NCBI GenBank assembly: GCA_003225215.1 | Contig: QIBC01000008.1 | Location: forward strand, 253 to 53,512 | Origin: Acidobacteriota bacterium | Lineage (GTDB): Bacteria; Acidobacteriota; Terriglobia; Terriglobales; Acidobacteriaceae | Direction: 5' to 3' | Length of the DNA: 53,260 nt | Shown here: one piece after another, positions 27,976 to 35,808 of the stretch | Position numbering within the stretch: position 1 is the stretch's first letter | Layout: the number at the start of each line of letters is the position of its first letter | Made by a program: the position numbers and the translations under genes | Notes under the pieces: generated by a model | Database searches by the model: none | What the model was told of the DNA's origin: nothing | What the model saw: only the letters and a program-made list of their open reading frames with translations

Positions 27976-28980
27976 ATGATTCGCACGTATTCACGATTGC
28001 TCGCCGCGCTTGTTCTCGTAATCCCAACGTTGTTAGTAACCTCAGCACAAGCGGCCGAGAGCTGCTACACCGCTCCTGAAATGGACGCCAGTGCGCGTGC
28101 CGGCATTGAATCGGCCGTACAGCAGCTGTTTAGCGCGGCTGCAGCGGGCAATACTGCGGCAATGCAGCAAAATTCCATCGCTGCAATCGCGAATAGTTTT
28201 CAGGGAATTGCGAACGTAGTTCAGGCCAACAAGGACAAAATTGCAGGCGGCCAGGCGCACATTCGCAACGAATGGCTGCTCGACGCTCCTGGAACGCAAG
28301 CCTACGAGCGCGCCGAATTCTTCTGTGGAACGTTCAATTCGCTGCAACGGTCGTCATTTGTGATCCCCGGATTACCGCCCGGAAAGTATGCAATCGCGAT
28401 CCAGGACATTACCGGATCGAAGCAACCGTTCACGATCACATACGTTTTACAGCAGGAAGGCAGCCAGTGGAAGCTCGCCGGATATTACGCCAAGCCGCAT
28501 CAATTGGGTCCGCACGACGGCCTTTGGTACTGGGTACAGGCGCGTGACTATAAGAAACAGGGCAGCCAGCATGCCTCTTTCTTCTACTATTTGCAGGCTT
28601 CCGACCTTCTTGCTCCAGTAAATTTCATGAGTACGCCACAACTGGAGAAGCTTTACGAGGAGCAGCAGGCAGCGCTTCCGAAGGATATTCCGCAAAATCC
28701 GCAGCAACCGGTGCCAGTAACGCTGAACGGACAGACTTACAACATCGTGCAAGCCTTCGTTGTGCCCGACGAAAAGCAAGGGTTGAACCTCGTCTACAGA
28801 TATTCCTTGCCCGATATCTCCGATCAGGTAAAGACTTTCCAGCAGAATATGGCGTTTATTAAAGCGCTAGCGCAGCAATATCCCGAATACAAGCAGGCGT
28901 TCTCGTCGATCGTGGCACGCGCAGTCGCGCCAAATGGACAGGATTTCGGCACTCAGCTTCCGGTAAACGAGATCAAATAG
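27976..28980 (+). CDS. Secreted hypothetical protein, 334 residues
   Basis: I chose the ATG at 27976 because GAGAGGAAC immediately precedes it and it opens a signal peptide (MIRTYSRLLAALVLVIPTLLVTSAQA). A start at 27952 would add eight polar residues. The mature part contains a helical segment (AGIESAVQQLFSAAAAGNTA), a middle beta-rich region (GLPPGKYAIAIQDI; TITYVLQQEGSQWKLAGYY) resembling an NTF2/cystatin-like fold, and a C-terminal helical stretch. A pair of cysteines (one just after the signal, one in FFCGTF) could form a disulfide. I do not recognise a named family; the style fits acidobacterial periplasmic proteins. Confidence 0.75.
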   Translation: MIRTYSRLLAALVLVIPTLLVTSAQAAESCYTAPEMDASARAGIESAVQQLFSAAAAGNTAAMQQNSIAAIANSFQGIANVVQANKDKIAGGQAHIRNEWLLDAPGTQAYERAEFFCGTFNSLQRSSFVIPGLPPGKYAIAIQDITGSKQPFTITYVLQQEGSQWKLAGYYAKPHQLGPHDGLWYWVQARDYKKQGSQHASFFYYLQASDLLAPVNFMSTPQLEKLYEEQQAALPKDIPQNPQQPVPVTLNGQTYNIVQAFVVPDEKQGLNLVYRYSLPDISDQVKTFQQNMAFIKALAQQYPEYKQAFSSIVARAVAPNGQDFGTQLPVNEIK

Positions 28981-28986
28981 CTGTCT

Positions 28987-29168
28987 TTTCACCACTGAGA
29001 CACGGAGTCACGGAGAACAGCCGGTTATGGCTGGTTGATTCCAGTGCGTGTTTTCCTCGTAAGGTCGCATCTCTTACCAGCCCGAATCTTGCCGCATATC
29101 GAAAAGCAAGCCCGTTCTTGTCGTTCCTCCGTTGTCCTCCGTGTCCTCTGTGCCTCCGTGGTAAAAAG
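28987..29168. repeat. CACGGAG-type inverted repeat between a secreted protein gene and ada
   Basis: The left arm (28987-29019) contains CACCACTGAGACACGGAGTC and the right arm (29123-29168) ends CCTCCGTGGTAAAAAG. It is one of four members of this family in the window. The right arm lies about 57 bases before the ada start. Confidence 0.85.
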
Positions 29169-29225
29169 GCTTTAGCGTCGAAATCCGGATAGCGGCATCC
29201 GATAGAGCTAACATAAAGTGCTTCC

Positions 29226-30302
29226 ATGAGCACCGCAGCAGTGATGCAATCCAGCAATCCAGCCGAACTTTGGGATGCCGTAGTCGCCCGCAACCGCAAA
29301 TTCGACGGCGCTGTGTATTACGGAGTGAGCACAACCAGCATTTATTGCCGTCCATCGTGCCCTTCGCGCCGCCCAAAACCGGAAAATGTGCAGTTCTTCT
29401 TCGATCCCGAAAGCGCAGAACGCGCCGGATTTCGCGCCTGCTTGCGCTGCAAACCACGGGAACTACCTGGATCGGAAAAGCTTCAATTGGTGCGCAACGT
29501 GTGCCGTGCAGTCGAGAAAAACGTGGATTCTCCGCTGCCGATGAAGCAATTGAGCGCGGAATTAAAGATGAATGCAGCCACTCTCGACCGCGCTTTCAAG
29601 CAAAGTACAGGCATCACCATCAAGCAATATGCGGAGGCGCGGCGGCTTTCTTTGTTCAAAACCGCGCTGCGCTTCCGGCAAGACGTGACCACAGCGATCT
29701 ACGAGGCCGGATATAACTCCAGCAGCCGCGTCTACGAGCACTCGAATGCGAGGCTTGGAATGACGCCCGCCGCGTACAGTAAGGGCGGTAATGGCATGCG
29801 AATTCGCTATGCAATTGCGCCTTATTCGGCTGGAAGAGCGCTATTAGCCGTCACCGAAAAAGGTATTTGCGGCGTCAAATTGGGAAGCGATCCGGACCGA
29901 TTGATCCATGAACTCGAAGGCGAGTATCCCAAGGCAGAACTTGTGCATGCCGATAGCGAACTTCGCGACTGGATGAGCAATCTTTTGCGGCGTCTTGAAG
30001 GCGAAATTGATCTTCCCGAACTGCCGGTTGACGTGCGCACAACCGCATTCCAACGCCGTGTTTACGAAGAACTAAGGCGAATTCCTGCCGGAGAAACGCG
30101 CACTTACTCGCAGATTGCGAAGAAATTGGGCGGTGAATCGGGCCGCAGAGCGGTTGCACGGGCGTGCGCAACCAACAATGTTGCGGTGTTTATCCCCTGC
30201 CATCGTGTCGTTCGCAGCGACGGCGGAATGGGCGGATATCGCTGGGGATTGGACCGGAAAGAAGACTTACTGGCCAGAGAGCGTCAGTACCGGCGGCGGT
30301 AG
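29226..30302 (+). CDS. ada: Ada: methylphosphotriester-activated regulator and O6-alkylguanine-DNA alkyltransferase
   Basis: A bifunctional adaptive-response protein of 358 residues. The N-terminal zinc domain has four cysteines (C41, C45, C72, C75), of which the first accepts methyl groups from phosphotriesters. An AraC-type helix-turn-helix region covers about 85-185. The C-terminal MGMT domain has the acceptor cysteine C325 in FIPCHRVV and the RTYSQIA helix. Suicidal methyl transfer repairs DNA and switches on the adaptive regulon. The final residues QYRRR are encoded by a dispersed repeat (30285-30312), so the native C-terminus has been replaced or trimmed at that point. A bidirectional terminator follows. 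Confidence 0.96.
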   Translation: MSTAAVMQSSNPAELWDAVVARNRKFDGAVYYGVSTTSIYCRPSCPSRRPKPENVQFFFDPESAERAGFRACLRCKPRELPGSEKLQLVRNVCRAVEKNVDSPLPMKQLSAELKMNAATLDRAFKQSTGITIKQYAEARRLSLFKTALRFRQDVTTAIYEAGYNSSSRVYEHSNARLGMTPAAYSKGGNGMRIRYAIAPYSAGRALLAVTEKGICGVKLGSDPDRLIHELEGEYPKAELVHADSELRDWMSNLLRRLEGEIDLPELPVDVRTTAFQRRVYEELRRIPAGETRTYSQIAKKLGGESGRRAVARACATNNVAVFIPCHRVVRSDGGMGGYRWGLDRKEDLLARERQYRRR

Positions 30303-30312
30303 CCGCTGGGTG
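30285..30312 (+). repeat. Dispersed repeat CAGTACCGGCGGCGGTAGCC, copy 1, inside the end of ada
   Basis: This 28-nt sequence recurs near phoH/ybeY (32460-32487, and inverted at 32522-32550) and before era (inverted at 38914-38945). Here it supplies the last codons and the stop of ada. Confidence 0.85.
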
Positions 30313-30343
30313 AGGGGTACTAGGAACCCACGGAAACCAAGCA

Positions 30344-30371
30344 AAATGGCAGCCAATTAAGGCTGCCATTT
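30344..30371. terminator. Bidirectional terminator between ada and rpsT
   Basis: A perfect 11-bp stem AAATGGCAGCC / GGCTGCCATTT with an AATTAA loop, with a T-rich run after it on the plus strand. It lies 41 bases after the ada stop and 44 bases after the convergent rpsT stop. Confidence 0.9.
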
Positions 30372-30414
30372 GTCTTTTTTGAGGCGCAAATACGCCGCTT
30401 GCGGCGTTAGATAT

Positions 30415-30684
30415 CTACTTTGCCGCGACGGTTTTCAGGCGCGTGCTGAGGCGGGATTTGTACCTGGACGCCGTATTCTTATGAATTGTACCCTTCTGGA
30501 CGGCCTTATCGATCACCGAAACCGTCGCTCCAAAGCTGGTTTGTGCAGCGTTACGGTCGCCTTTAGCGATTGCTTCGCGCAATCCGCGCAGCGCTGTGCG
30601 CAGTCGGGACTTGTTTGCGCGGTTCACGAGCGTACGTTTTTCGGTCTGACGGGCGCGTTTAAGCGCGGAAAAATGGTTTGCCAT
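30415..30684 (-). CDS. rpsT: 30S ribosomal protein S20
   Basis: An 89-residue, strongly basic, all-helical primary 16S rRNA-binding protein. The start [21 protein letters not shown] and the C-terminal [16 protein letters not shown] segment are diagnostic of S20. It is monocistronic, as in most bacteria, with its own promoter-like sequence upstream and a shared terminator with ada downstream. Confidence 0.98.
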   Translation of the reverse strand: MANHFSALKRARQTEKRTLVNRANKSRLRTALRGLREAIAKGDRNAAQTSFGATVSVIDKAVQKGTIHKNTASRYKSRLSTRLKTVAAK

Positions 30685-30753
30685 GCCTTACTTTTGTTCC
30701 TTTAAGGGAGCTTAAATTGCCTAATCGGGTGGGATTTGGCGCGTAAACACCTG

Positions 30754-30784
30754 ATTTTAACACGCGTTAAGGCCGTTCGGTCAA
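30754..30784 (-). promoter_or_regulatory. Candidate sigma-70 promoter of rpsT
   Basis: On the minus strand, TTGACC (30784-30779) and TAAAAT (30759-30754) are separated by 19 bases (18 if the -10 is read as TTAAAA). This would give a leader of about 65 nt before the rpsT start. The spacer is slightly long, hence moderate confidence. Confidence 0.45.
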
Positions 30785-31072
30785 ACCGAATCAGGCCTAA
30801 GATCCGCGATTTTGGGCGCAAGATGAGCAGTTTTGGGGCACTCAGCGGCTGGGTTTGAGGAAGGATAGAGCCAATTCCAAGACACTTTCAAGGCTCTCTA
30901 CAGCGTTTTCAGGGTTGCTGCGCACCCGCTAAAGCGTCTTCCAGCGCCATTCAGAATGCCATTTTGAGGCACGAAGGCATCTAATAAGTATCTGAAATCC
31001 GCCACGCAAAAATCGAATATTTTGTGTCCAGAGGGTGTCCAAAAGGACACTGCACAATTGACACTCCGTTTA

Positions 31073-31101
31073 TTGACTTCGGGGCAAACCGGGGATAATC
31101 T
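31073..31101 (+). promoter_or_regulatory. Candidate sigma-70 promoter upstream of phoH
   Basis: TTGACT (31073-31078), a 17-base spacer and TAATCT (31096-31101). phoH starts 324 bases further on, with an inverted repeat element in between. An ATG at 31109 lies where transcription would begin, but its frame runs straight into the repeat and looks broken. The rest of 30790-31070 shows no gene. Confidence 0.5.
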
Positions 31102-31210
31102 ACGCCCGATGGATGTGCTCCACGCACGTGGACAACATTCCGCAGTCCCTCTGCTCGACTCAGCCAACAACGGTGATCGCGAATTCGGGCGCGCTTGCGT
31201 CTCTAGAGAC

Positions 31211-31365
31211 TTTTTCACCACGGAGACACGGAGACACGGAGAAGAGCGAGAACGAGCGTTTTCGGTCTTGACTACAACTCGCATTGAACAAAGAACTTCG
31301 GGTGCATCAGGAACCAGCCCGCTTTTGCTGTTCTCCGTGCCTCCGTGTCTCCGTGGTAAAAAAGA
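31211..31365. repeat. CACGGAG-type inverted repeat in the phoH leader
   Basis: The left arm (31211-31244) contains CACCACGGAGACACGGAGAC and the right arm (31330-31365) ends GTCTCCGTGGTAAAAAAG. It is the best-preserved member of the family in the window. It lies between the promoter-like sequence at 31073 and the phoH start. Confidence 0.88.
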
Positions 31366-31424
31366 CTTTAACGCAAATCCATCAGCAAAATTCCCCTTTC
31401 GGGAGGACGAACCCTAACTAATCG

Positions 31425-32453
31425 ATGAATAAGCAGCTTGAGATCACTCCGAACCTGGAGGCCCTGTTTGGTACCAGGGATGAAAACCTTCATCTGCTCG
31501 AAGGTGGATTGAACGTCTCCATCGACCTTCGCTCCGACCACATTTTCCTCGAAGGCGCGGCCCGCGACCTCGCTCGCGTGGAGCAAGTTTTCGCCGACTA
31601 CGAGCACCTGCGCAAGACCGGATACACCTTCTACAACGGCGATCTCGGATCGATGTTGAAGATCGTAATCTCCGATCCATCGGCCACGCTGCGGGGACTC
31701 GCCGAAGCTGGACGTCAACGCTCGTTCGGTAAACGCGTCGTGCAGCCCAAGAGCCTGAATCAGCGCCGTTACATCGAGGCCATCGAGAAGAACGACATGG
31801 TCTTCGGCATCGGCCCAGCCGGCACCGGCAAAACGTATCTTGCCGTCGCTATGGCCGTCGCTGCTCTGGTCAACAAGCAGGTGAACCGCATTATTCTCGC
31901 GCGTCCGGCGGTGGAAGCCGGCGAGCGCCTCGGATTCCTGCCCGGTACTTTGCAGGAAAAAGTCGATCCCTATCTGCGCCCGCTCTACGACGCGCTCTAC
32001 GATCTGCTCGACCAGGAGAAGGTCGATCGCTATCTCGAGCGCAACATTATCGAGATTGCGCCCATCGCCTTCATGCGCGGACGCACGCTCAACGACAGCT
32101 TCATCATCCTCGACGAGGCGCAAAACACCACGTCGGAGCAAATGAAAATGTTCGTCACCCGCCTAGGCTTCAATGCCAAAGCGGTAATCACGGGCGACAT
32201 CACGCAGATCGATTTGCCGAACGCGCGCCGCAGTGGACTGATCGAAGCGGCCGAGGTTCTCAAAAACGTAAATGGCATCTCCTTCAACTTCTTCGACGAA
32301 GGCGACGTAGTGCGCCACGTGCTGGTACAGCGCATCATCCGCGCCTACGACGATCACAAGCACCGGCTGGAGCAGCAGCTGTCGTTGTTGCCCTCAGCGA
32401 CGCCGGCGGAGCCGCTGGTTGAGCGATCGAGTCCGCCTGTGCTGGAGCAGTAA
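31425..32453 (+). CDS. phoH: PhoH-family ATPase
   Basis: 342-residue P-loop ATPase of the PhoH-like (YbeZ) type, thought to act with YbeY in rRNA processing and ribosome quality control. An N-terminal KH-like segment (about 1-95) is followed by Walker A GIGPAGTGKTYLA at 128-140 and Walker B SFIILDEAQN near 228. The GERLGFLPG segment and the terminal FNFFDEGDVVRHVLVQRII region are family hallmarks. The next gene is ybeY, the usual partner. A GGGAGG lies about 18 bases before the ATG, further than ideal. Confidence 0.95.
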   Translation: MNKQLEITPNLEALFGTRDENLHLLEGGLNVSIDLRSDHIFLEGAARDLARVEQVFADYEHLRKTGYTFYNGDLGSMLKIVISDPSATLRGLAEAGRQRSFGKRVVQPKSLNQRRYIEAIEKNDMVFGIGPAGTGKTYLAVAMAVAALVNKQVNRIILARPAVEAGERLGFLPGTLQEKVDPYLRPLYDALYDLLDQEKVDRYLERNIIEIAPIAFMRGRTLNDSFIILDEAQNTTSEQMKMFVTRLGFNAKAVITGDITQIDLPNARRSGLIEAAEVLKNVNGISFNFFDEGDVVRHVLVQRIIRAYDDHKHRLEQQLSLLPSATPAEPLVERSSPPVLEQ

Positions 32454-32459
32454 GGGAGG

Positions 32460-32550
32460 CAGTACCGGCGGCGGTAGCCGCCGGGTGCGTGAGTGCACAC
32501 GCTGACCGAGACGTATGACTGACCCAGCGGCTACCGCCGCCGGTAGTGCC
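32460..32550. repeat. Inverted pair of the CAGTACCGGCGGCGG repeat between phoH and ybeY
   Basis: A direct copy at 32460-32487 faces an inverted copy at 32522-32550. The ATG at 32515, which would start the longest ybeY frame, lies inside this element, so its first 19 codons are probably repeat sequence and not native ybeY. Confidence 0.85.
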
Positions 32551-32571
32551 TGTAGTCTGTCCCCTGACTCA

Positions 32572-34911
32572 ATGAAAGACCCAGACCATCCCGGTAGTAA
32601 TTCCCAAATCAAAACCGCAGAGCTGCAGCGTTTTCTGCGCACGGCCCAGCGAATGGTTGGGATCTCCGGAGAGGTGAACGTCCTCGTCACCTCCAGCGCG
32701 AAAATGCGCCGCATGAATCGCGAGTTCCGCGGCAAAGACAAGCCGACCGATGTTCTGTCATTTTCGGCTGCCCAGAATGGGAAGTCTAAGTTAGCCGGTG
32801 ACATTGCGATCTCCAAGGAGATCGCGCGAAGCAACGCGAAAGCCCTCGGCCACTCGCTGGAAACCGAACTCAAGGTCCTGCTTTTACACGGACTTCTCCA
32901 CCTGGCAGGCCACGATCACGAGAAAGATCAAGGCAAAATGGCCAGTCTGGAGCAAGAGCTGCGTGCCAAATTGAAGCTGCCGACAGGATTGATCGAAAGG
33001 TCAGAGAACCCAAGGAAGGTCGAGAATTCAAAAGGGCCGGCGGCCGTCACCGACCGGGTGTTCCGCAGTTCGCGCCAAGCCAGTTTCAGCAATCCAAAGC
33101 ACTCAAATAGAAGCCCGAGAGGGTCTGAGGCTTCAGGCGGAAACCATGAACTTCGAGCCCGGCGAAGCCGGGACTCCGGTAGAAGCCCCCGACTTCCAAT
33201 CGGGCGAAGCGCGGGCTCCGATGGAAGCCCTGAACTTCGAGTCCGGCGAAGCGCGGACTCCGGTGGAAGCCATGAACTTCGAGCCCGGCGAAGCCGGGAC
33301 TCCGGTGGAAGCCCCCGACTTCCAGTCGGGGGAAGCTGGACTTCAAGTCCAGCGGCGAGGCGACATCCATTTGAAATGGGCTTTAGCCCCGGGCAGTCTC
33401 GTGGGCCAGCGCTAAAGCGCGAACAAGCGTGGATTCCTCTTTCAAAAGGCTTGAAAGCCTTTGCCCGACTGAAAGTCGGGCGCTTCCACCAAGCGCGGCC
33501 GCAAAGATTTCTCGGCGTCCACCAAGTGCGACCGCAGAGATTTATCGGCTTGCACCAAGCGCGACCGCAGAGATTTCCCGGCTTCCACCAAGCGGGACCG
33601 CAGAGATTTCCCGGCTTCGACCAAGCGCGGCCGCAGAGATTTCTCGGCTTCCACCAAGGACGCTCGCAGGCTCATTTCCCAATCTCGGAAAGCCCTCTGC
33701 AGAGATGCCAATCAGAGATTCATCGAACTCCCCCCAAGCCGCCGGCTGAAGCTAGGCTGAACCACGTTCAGAAGAACAAGCCCAGGCTGGGAGTGAGTTC
33801 GGCGCGGGCGGCGCTCTCGATGCAGCTGCTATCGCAGCTCTTCACCGCGTCCATCGCGCTGATTGTCGGGTACGCCACGTTCATGGAGGGCCGTTGGACG
33901 TGGGGCGAGGTCGCTCAGGCGGCTGTCGCGATCATCCTGATTATCGTGGTGTTCAACCGCCTCATCCCGTATCTGCTCTTCATCCGTACGAAGGGGGATT
34001 GGCTAACGAAATTCATTCCCGTCCTGAAACTCCTCATCTGGCTCGCACTGCCGCTCACCATTCTCCTGGGCTTCAGCATGTCGGTGGCATCGCTGGCTGA
34101 GCCGCAGGAAAGGGAGCAGGAAGAGCACTCTTCGGAAGCGGTCGATGCGCTCCTCGAAGCCGGCACCGAAGAGGGAATTCTCGAGGAGAGCGATCGCGAA
34201 CTAATGCAGTCCGTGGTCGAATTCGGCGACAAGATCGTCCGCGAGATCATGAAGGCGCGTCCCGACATGCTGGCTGTCCCGGCCAGCACAAGCGTCGAGC
34301 AATTGACCGACCTGCTGCGGAAGAAGCCGCACTCACGTATTCCTGTATACGATCCTGACCTGGACCACATCCAAGGCATTGTCTTTGCCCAGGACGTGCT
34401 CCAGGTGCGCGACGAGGACGCGCGCACCGTGACAGTCGCAAAGCTGATGCGTCCAGCGCACTTCGTTCCCGAAATGAAAAAAGTAAGCGAGCTGCTGCGC
34501 GAGATGCAGCGCGAAAAGATCCAGATGGCGATCGCCATCGACGAATACGGCGGCGTCGCCGGCCTGGTCACGCTCGAAGACATGCTCGAGGAGATCGTCG
34601 GCGACATCGGCAGCGAGCACGAGCGCCACCCGCAGATCGTGCGCGAGAGCGAGAGCTCGTATGTCCTTCCCGGCGCCACCGATCTCGACATGCTGGAAGA
34701 GCTGTTCGACTACCGCCCCACCGACGTGGAAGCCACAACCGTAGCCGGGCTGATAAGCGAACTCGCCGGCCGCATCCCCCAACCCGGCGAACACTTCGAA
34801 CACGACCGTTTGCGCTTCGACATCCTCGAATCCACCGACCGCCGCATCGAACGCGTACGCGTAAGCAAGCTGATCGCCGAGCCCGAGCCGCAGAAGTCAG
34901 GAGCGGCGTGA
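32572..34911 (+). CDS. YbeY endoribonuclease fused in frame to a CorC/TlyC-type CBS-domain membrane protein
   Basis: A single open frame covers two normally separate genes. Residues 1-147 (from ATG 32572) are YbeY, the metal-dependent rRNA-processing RNase: GEVNVLVTSS, RGKDKPTDVLSF and the H3xH5xH site (HGLLHLAGHDH). Residues from about 417 to the end are CorC/HlyC-like: hydrophobic helices (MQLLSQLFTASIALIVGY onward), a CBS pair (IPVYDPDLDHIQGIV; IAIDEYGGVAGLVTLEDMLE) and the C-terminal transporter-associated domain. The linker of about 270 residues is Arg/Ser/Pro-rich and made of two tandem-repeat blocks. If made as two proteins, corC could start at ATG 33820, but no stop ends ybeY. Gene order phoH-ybeY-corC is conventional. 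Confidence 0.8.
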   Translation: MKDPDHPGSNSQIKTAELQRFLRTAQRMVGISGEVNVLVTSSAKMRRMNREFRGKDKPTDVLSFSAAQNGKSKLAGDIAISKEIARSNAKALGHSLETELKVLLLHGLLHLAGHDHEKDQGKMASLEQELRAKLKLPTGLIERSENPRKVENSKGPAAVTDRVFRSSRQASFSNPKHSNRSPRGSEASGGNHELRARRSRDSGRSPRLPIGRSAGSDGSPELRVRRSADSGGSHELRARRSRDSGGSPRLPVGGSWTSSPAARRHPFEMGFSPGQSRGPALKREQAWIPLSKGLKAFARLKVGRFHQARPQRFLGVHQVRPQRFIGLHQARPQRFPGFHQAGPQRFPGFDQARPQRFLGFHQGRSQAHFPISESPLQRCQSEIHRTPPKPPAEARLNHVQKNKPRLGVSSARAALSMQLLSQLFTASIALIVGYATFMEGRWTWGEVAQAAVAIILIIVVFNRLIPYLLFIRTKGDWLTKFIPVLKLLIWLALPLTILLGFSMSVASLAEPQEREQEEHSSEAVDALLEAGTEEGILEESDRELMQSVVEFGDKIVREIMKARPDMLAVPASTSVEQLTDLLRKKPHSRIPVYDPDLDHIQGIVFAQDVLQVRDEDARTVTVAKLMRPAHFVPEMKKVSELLREMQREKIQMAIAIDEYGGVAGLVTLEDMLEEIVGDIGSEHERHPQIVRESESSYVLPGATDLDMLEELFDYRPTDVEATTVAGLISELAGRIPQPGEHFEHDRLRFDILESTDRRIERVRVSKLIAEPEPQKSGAA
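33144..33353 (+). repeat. 42-nt tandem repeat, five units, in the ybeY-corC linker
   Basis: Unit starts are at 33144, 33186, 33228, 33270 and 33312, an exact 42-nt period (14 codons). Translated units read HELRARRSRDSGRS, PRLPIGRSAGSDGS, PELRVRRSADSGGS and so on. Each unit contains a small palindrome (for example CCCGGC-gaa-GCCGGG), as do the sequences just after it. The plus-strand frames stay open because the period is a multiple of three. Confidence 0.92.
33486..33683 (+). repeat. 33-nt tandem repeat, five full units plus one degenerate, in the ybeY-corC linker
   Basis: Unit starts are at 33486, 33519, 33552, 33585, 33618 and 33651, an exact 33-nt period (11 codons). In the ybeY-corC frame the unit is HQARPQRFPGF with small changes; the last unit decays. 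There are no spacers, so it is not a CRISPR array. The opposite strand is also open across it. Confidence 0.92.
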
Positions 34912-34937
34912 GAGGACGTCGATGCAAAGAAATCGAC

Positions 34938-35079
34938 GGGACCGCCGCGCGCCCTCGCGCGGGTTTTCGATCGAGCCACGAAGAAGTCTAAGGACTCGTC
35001 ACATCACGGTTTTCGACAACCTTAAGATTTTCGTTTCTAAGACAAACACCCGCGCGGGGGCGCGCGGCGGTCCCGTCGG
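34938..35079. repeat. REP pair 1 (head-to-head GC-rich palindromes)
   Basis: The left copy GGGACCGCCGCGCGCCCTCG at 34938 onward (to 34967) and its near-exact inverse (35044-35079) flank about 75 nt. Each copy itself forms a GC hairpin. It is the first of four such pairs and lies 26 bases after the corC stop. Confidence 0.88.
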
Positions 35080-35088
35080 TTTTCTGGT

Positions 35089-35576
35089 TCACTCATCACC
35101 ATCTTCCGATTCGTACCAGAGCCACTCGTAATCGTCTGGGTCCTCGACAAGTCCGCGTCGGACTGGGTTCATGATGATGTACTCCTTGTAGCGGTCGAAC
35201 TCATCAGCACGAGGCATGCGATCAAAGGCTTCCTCTAGCCACACTCTTTCACTTCGCTCCAGAACCTTGTTGATCTTGTGAGCTGAAGCGCTCTTGATAT
35301 CGTGCAGAATTTCGTAAAACGGTGACTCAACTCCGTTTTCATTGGCCAAAATCGTGAGGAGCAGATGAACGTGATCGGGCATGACTACCAGGGCATGCAT
35401 GTGCAGGCGGCGTCCGTGTTCATACATACAGCTTTCGAACACAATGCTTCGTGCTTTAGCAGGAAGCGTCCACCACTGATAGGTTGAGAAGCTGACGAAG
35501 AGCGTGGGTATTAGCTGGATGTGCGGTAACTTCCGCCGGTACCTTACGGATTTCTTTTGAGCTTCCGGAATGCCAA
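35089..35576 (-). pseudogene. REP-associated tyrosine transposase (RAYT, IS200-like Y1), frameshifted near its start
   Basis: The HUH motif HALVVMPDHVHLLL and a downstream YKEYIIMNPVRRGLV segment with the candidate catalytic tyrosine identify a RAYT, the enzyme class that mobilises REP sequences. In frame upstream the sequence continues as LIPTLFVSFSTYQWW and LPAKARSIVFES, the normal N-terminal strand. It then needs a frame change at about 35541-35546 to reach the likely TTG start at 35576 (AFRKLKRNP). The deleted copy near 38,690 keeps the unshifted version (RNPYRYRRKLPH), so a 1-base loss here is probable. A shorter product from GTG 35442 (117 residues) is possible but lacks the first strand. 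REP pairs lie on both sides. Confidence 0.85.
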
Positions 35577-35626
35577 GGCCGGGGAGGATATCAGAACGAG
35601 TCGTCGGGAAACGGTATTAGAGTAAC

Positions 35627-35763
35627 AGGACCGCCGCGCGCCCTCGCGCGGGTTTTAGGTGGTGTGACGAAGAAGTCTAAGGACTCGTTACATCACGGTT
35701 TTGGACAACCTTAAGATTTTCGTTTCTCAGGCAAACCCCCGCGCGGGGGCGCGCGGCGGTCCT
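35627..35763. repeat. REP pair 2
   Basis: The left copy (35627-35656) begins AGGACCGCCGCGCGCC and the inverse copy (35733-35763) ends GCGCGGCGGTCCT. The spacer shares GAAGTCTAAGGACTCGT with pair 1, so the whole element was duplicated and not only the palindromes. Confidence 0.88.
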
Positions 35764-35808
35764 TCCGTGCGGGTTGTCCTCGCGTCAGCGAGTCTTCGCA
35801 ATATCCGC

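Noticed and set aside
32515-32571. Upstream start codon for ybeY
   Set aside because: The first 19 codons lie in a dispersed inverted repeat, and the YbeY family begins near the ATG at 32572.
33486-33683. CRISPR-like direct repeats
   Set aside because: The 33-nt units are contiguous with no spacers and no cas genes are near.
33146-33749. Alternative open frames through the tandem repeats (both strands)
   Set aside because: They stay open only because the repeat units lack stops; only one frame continues from YbeY into CorC.
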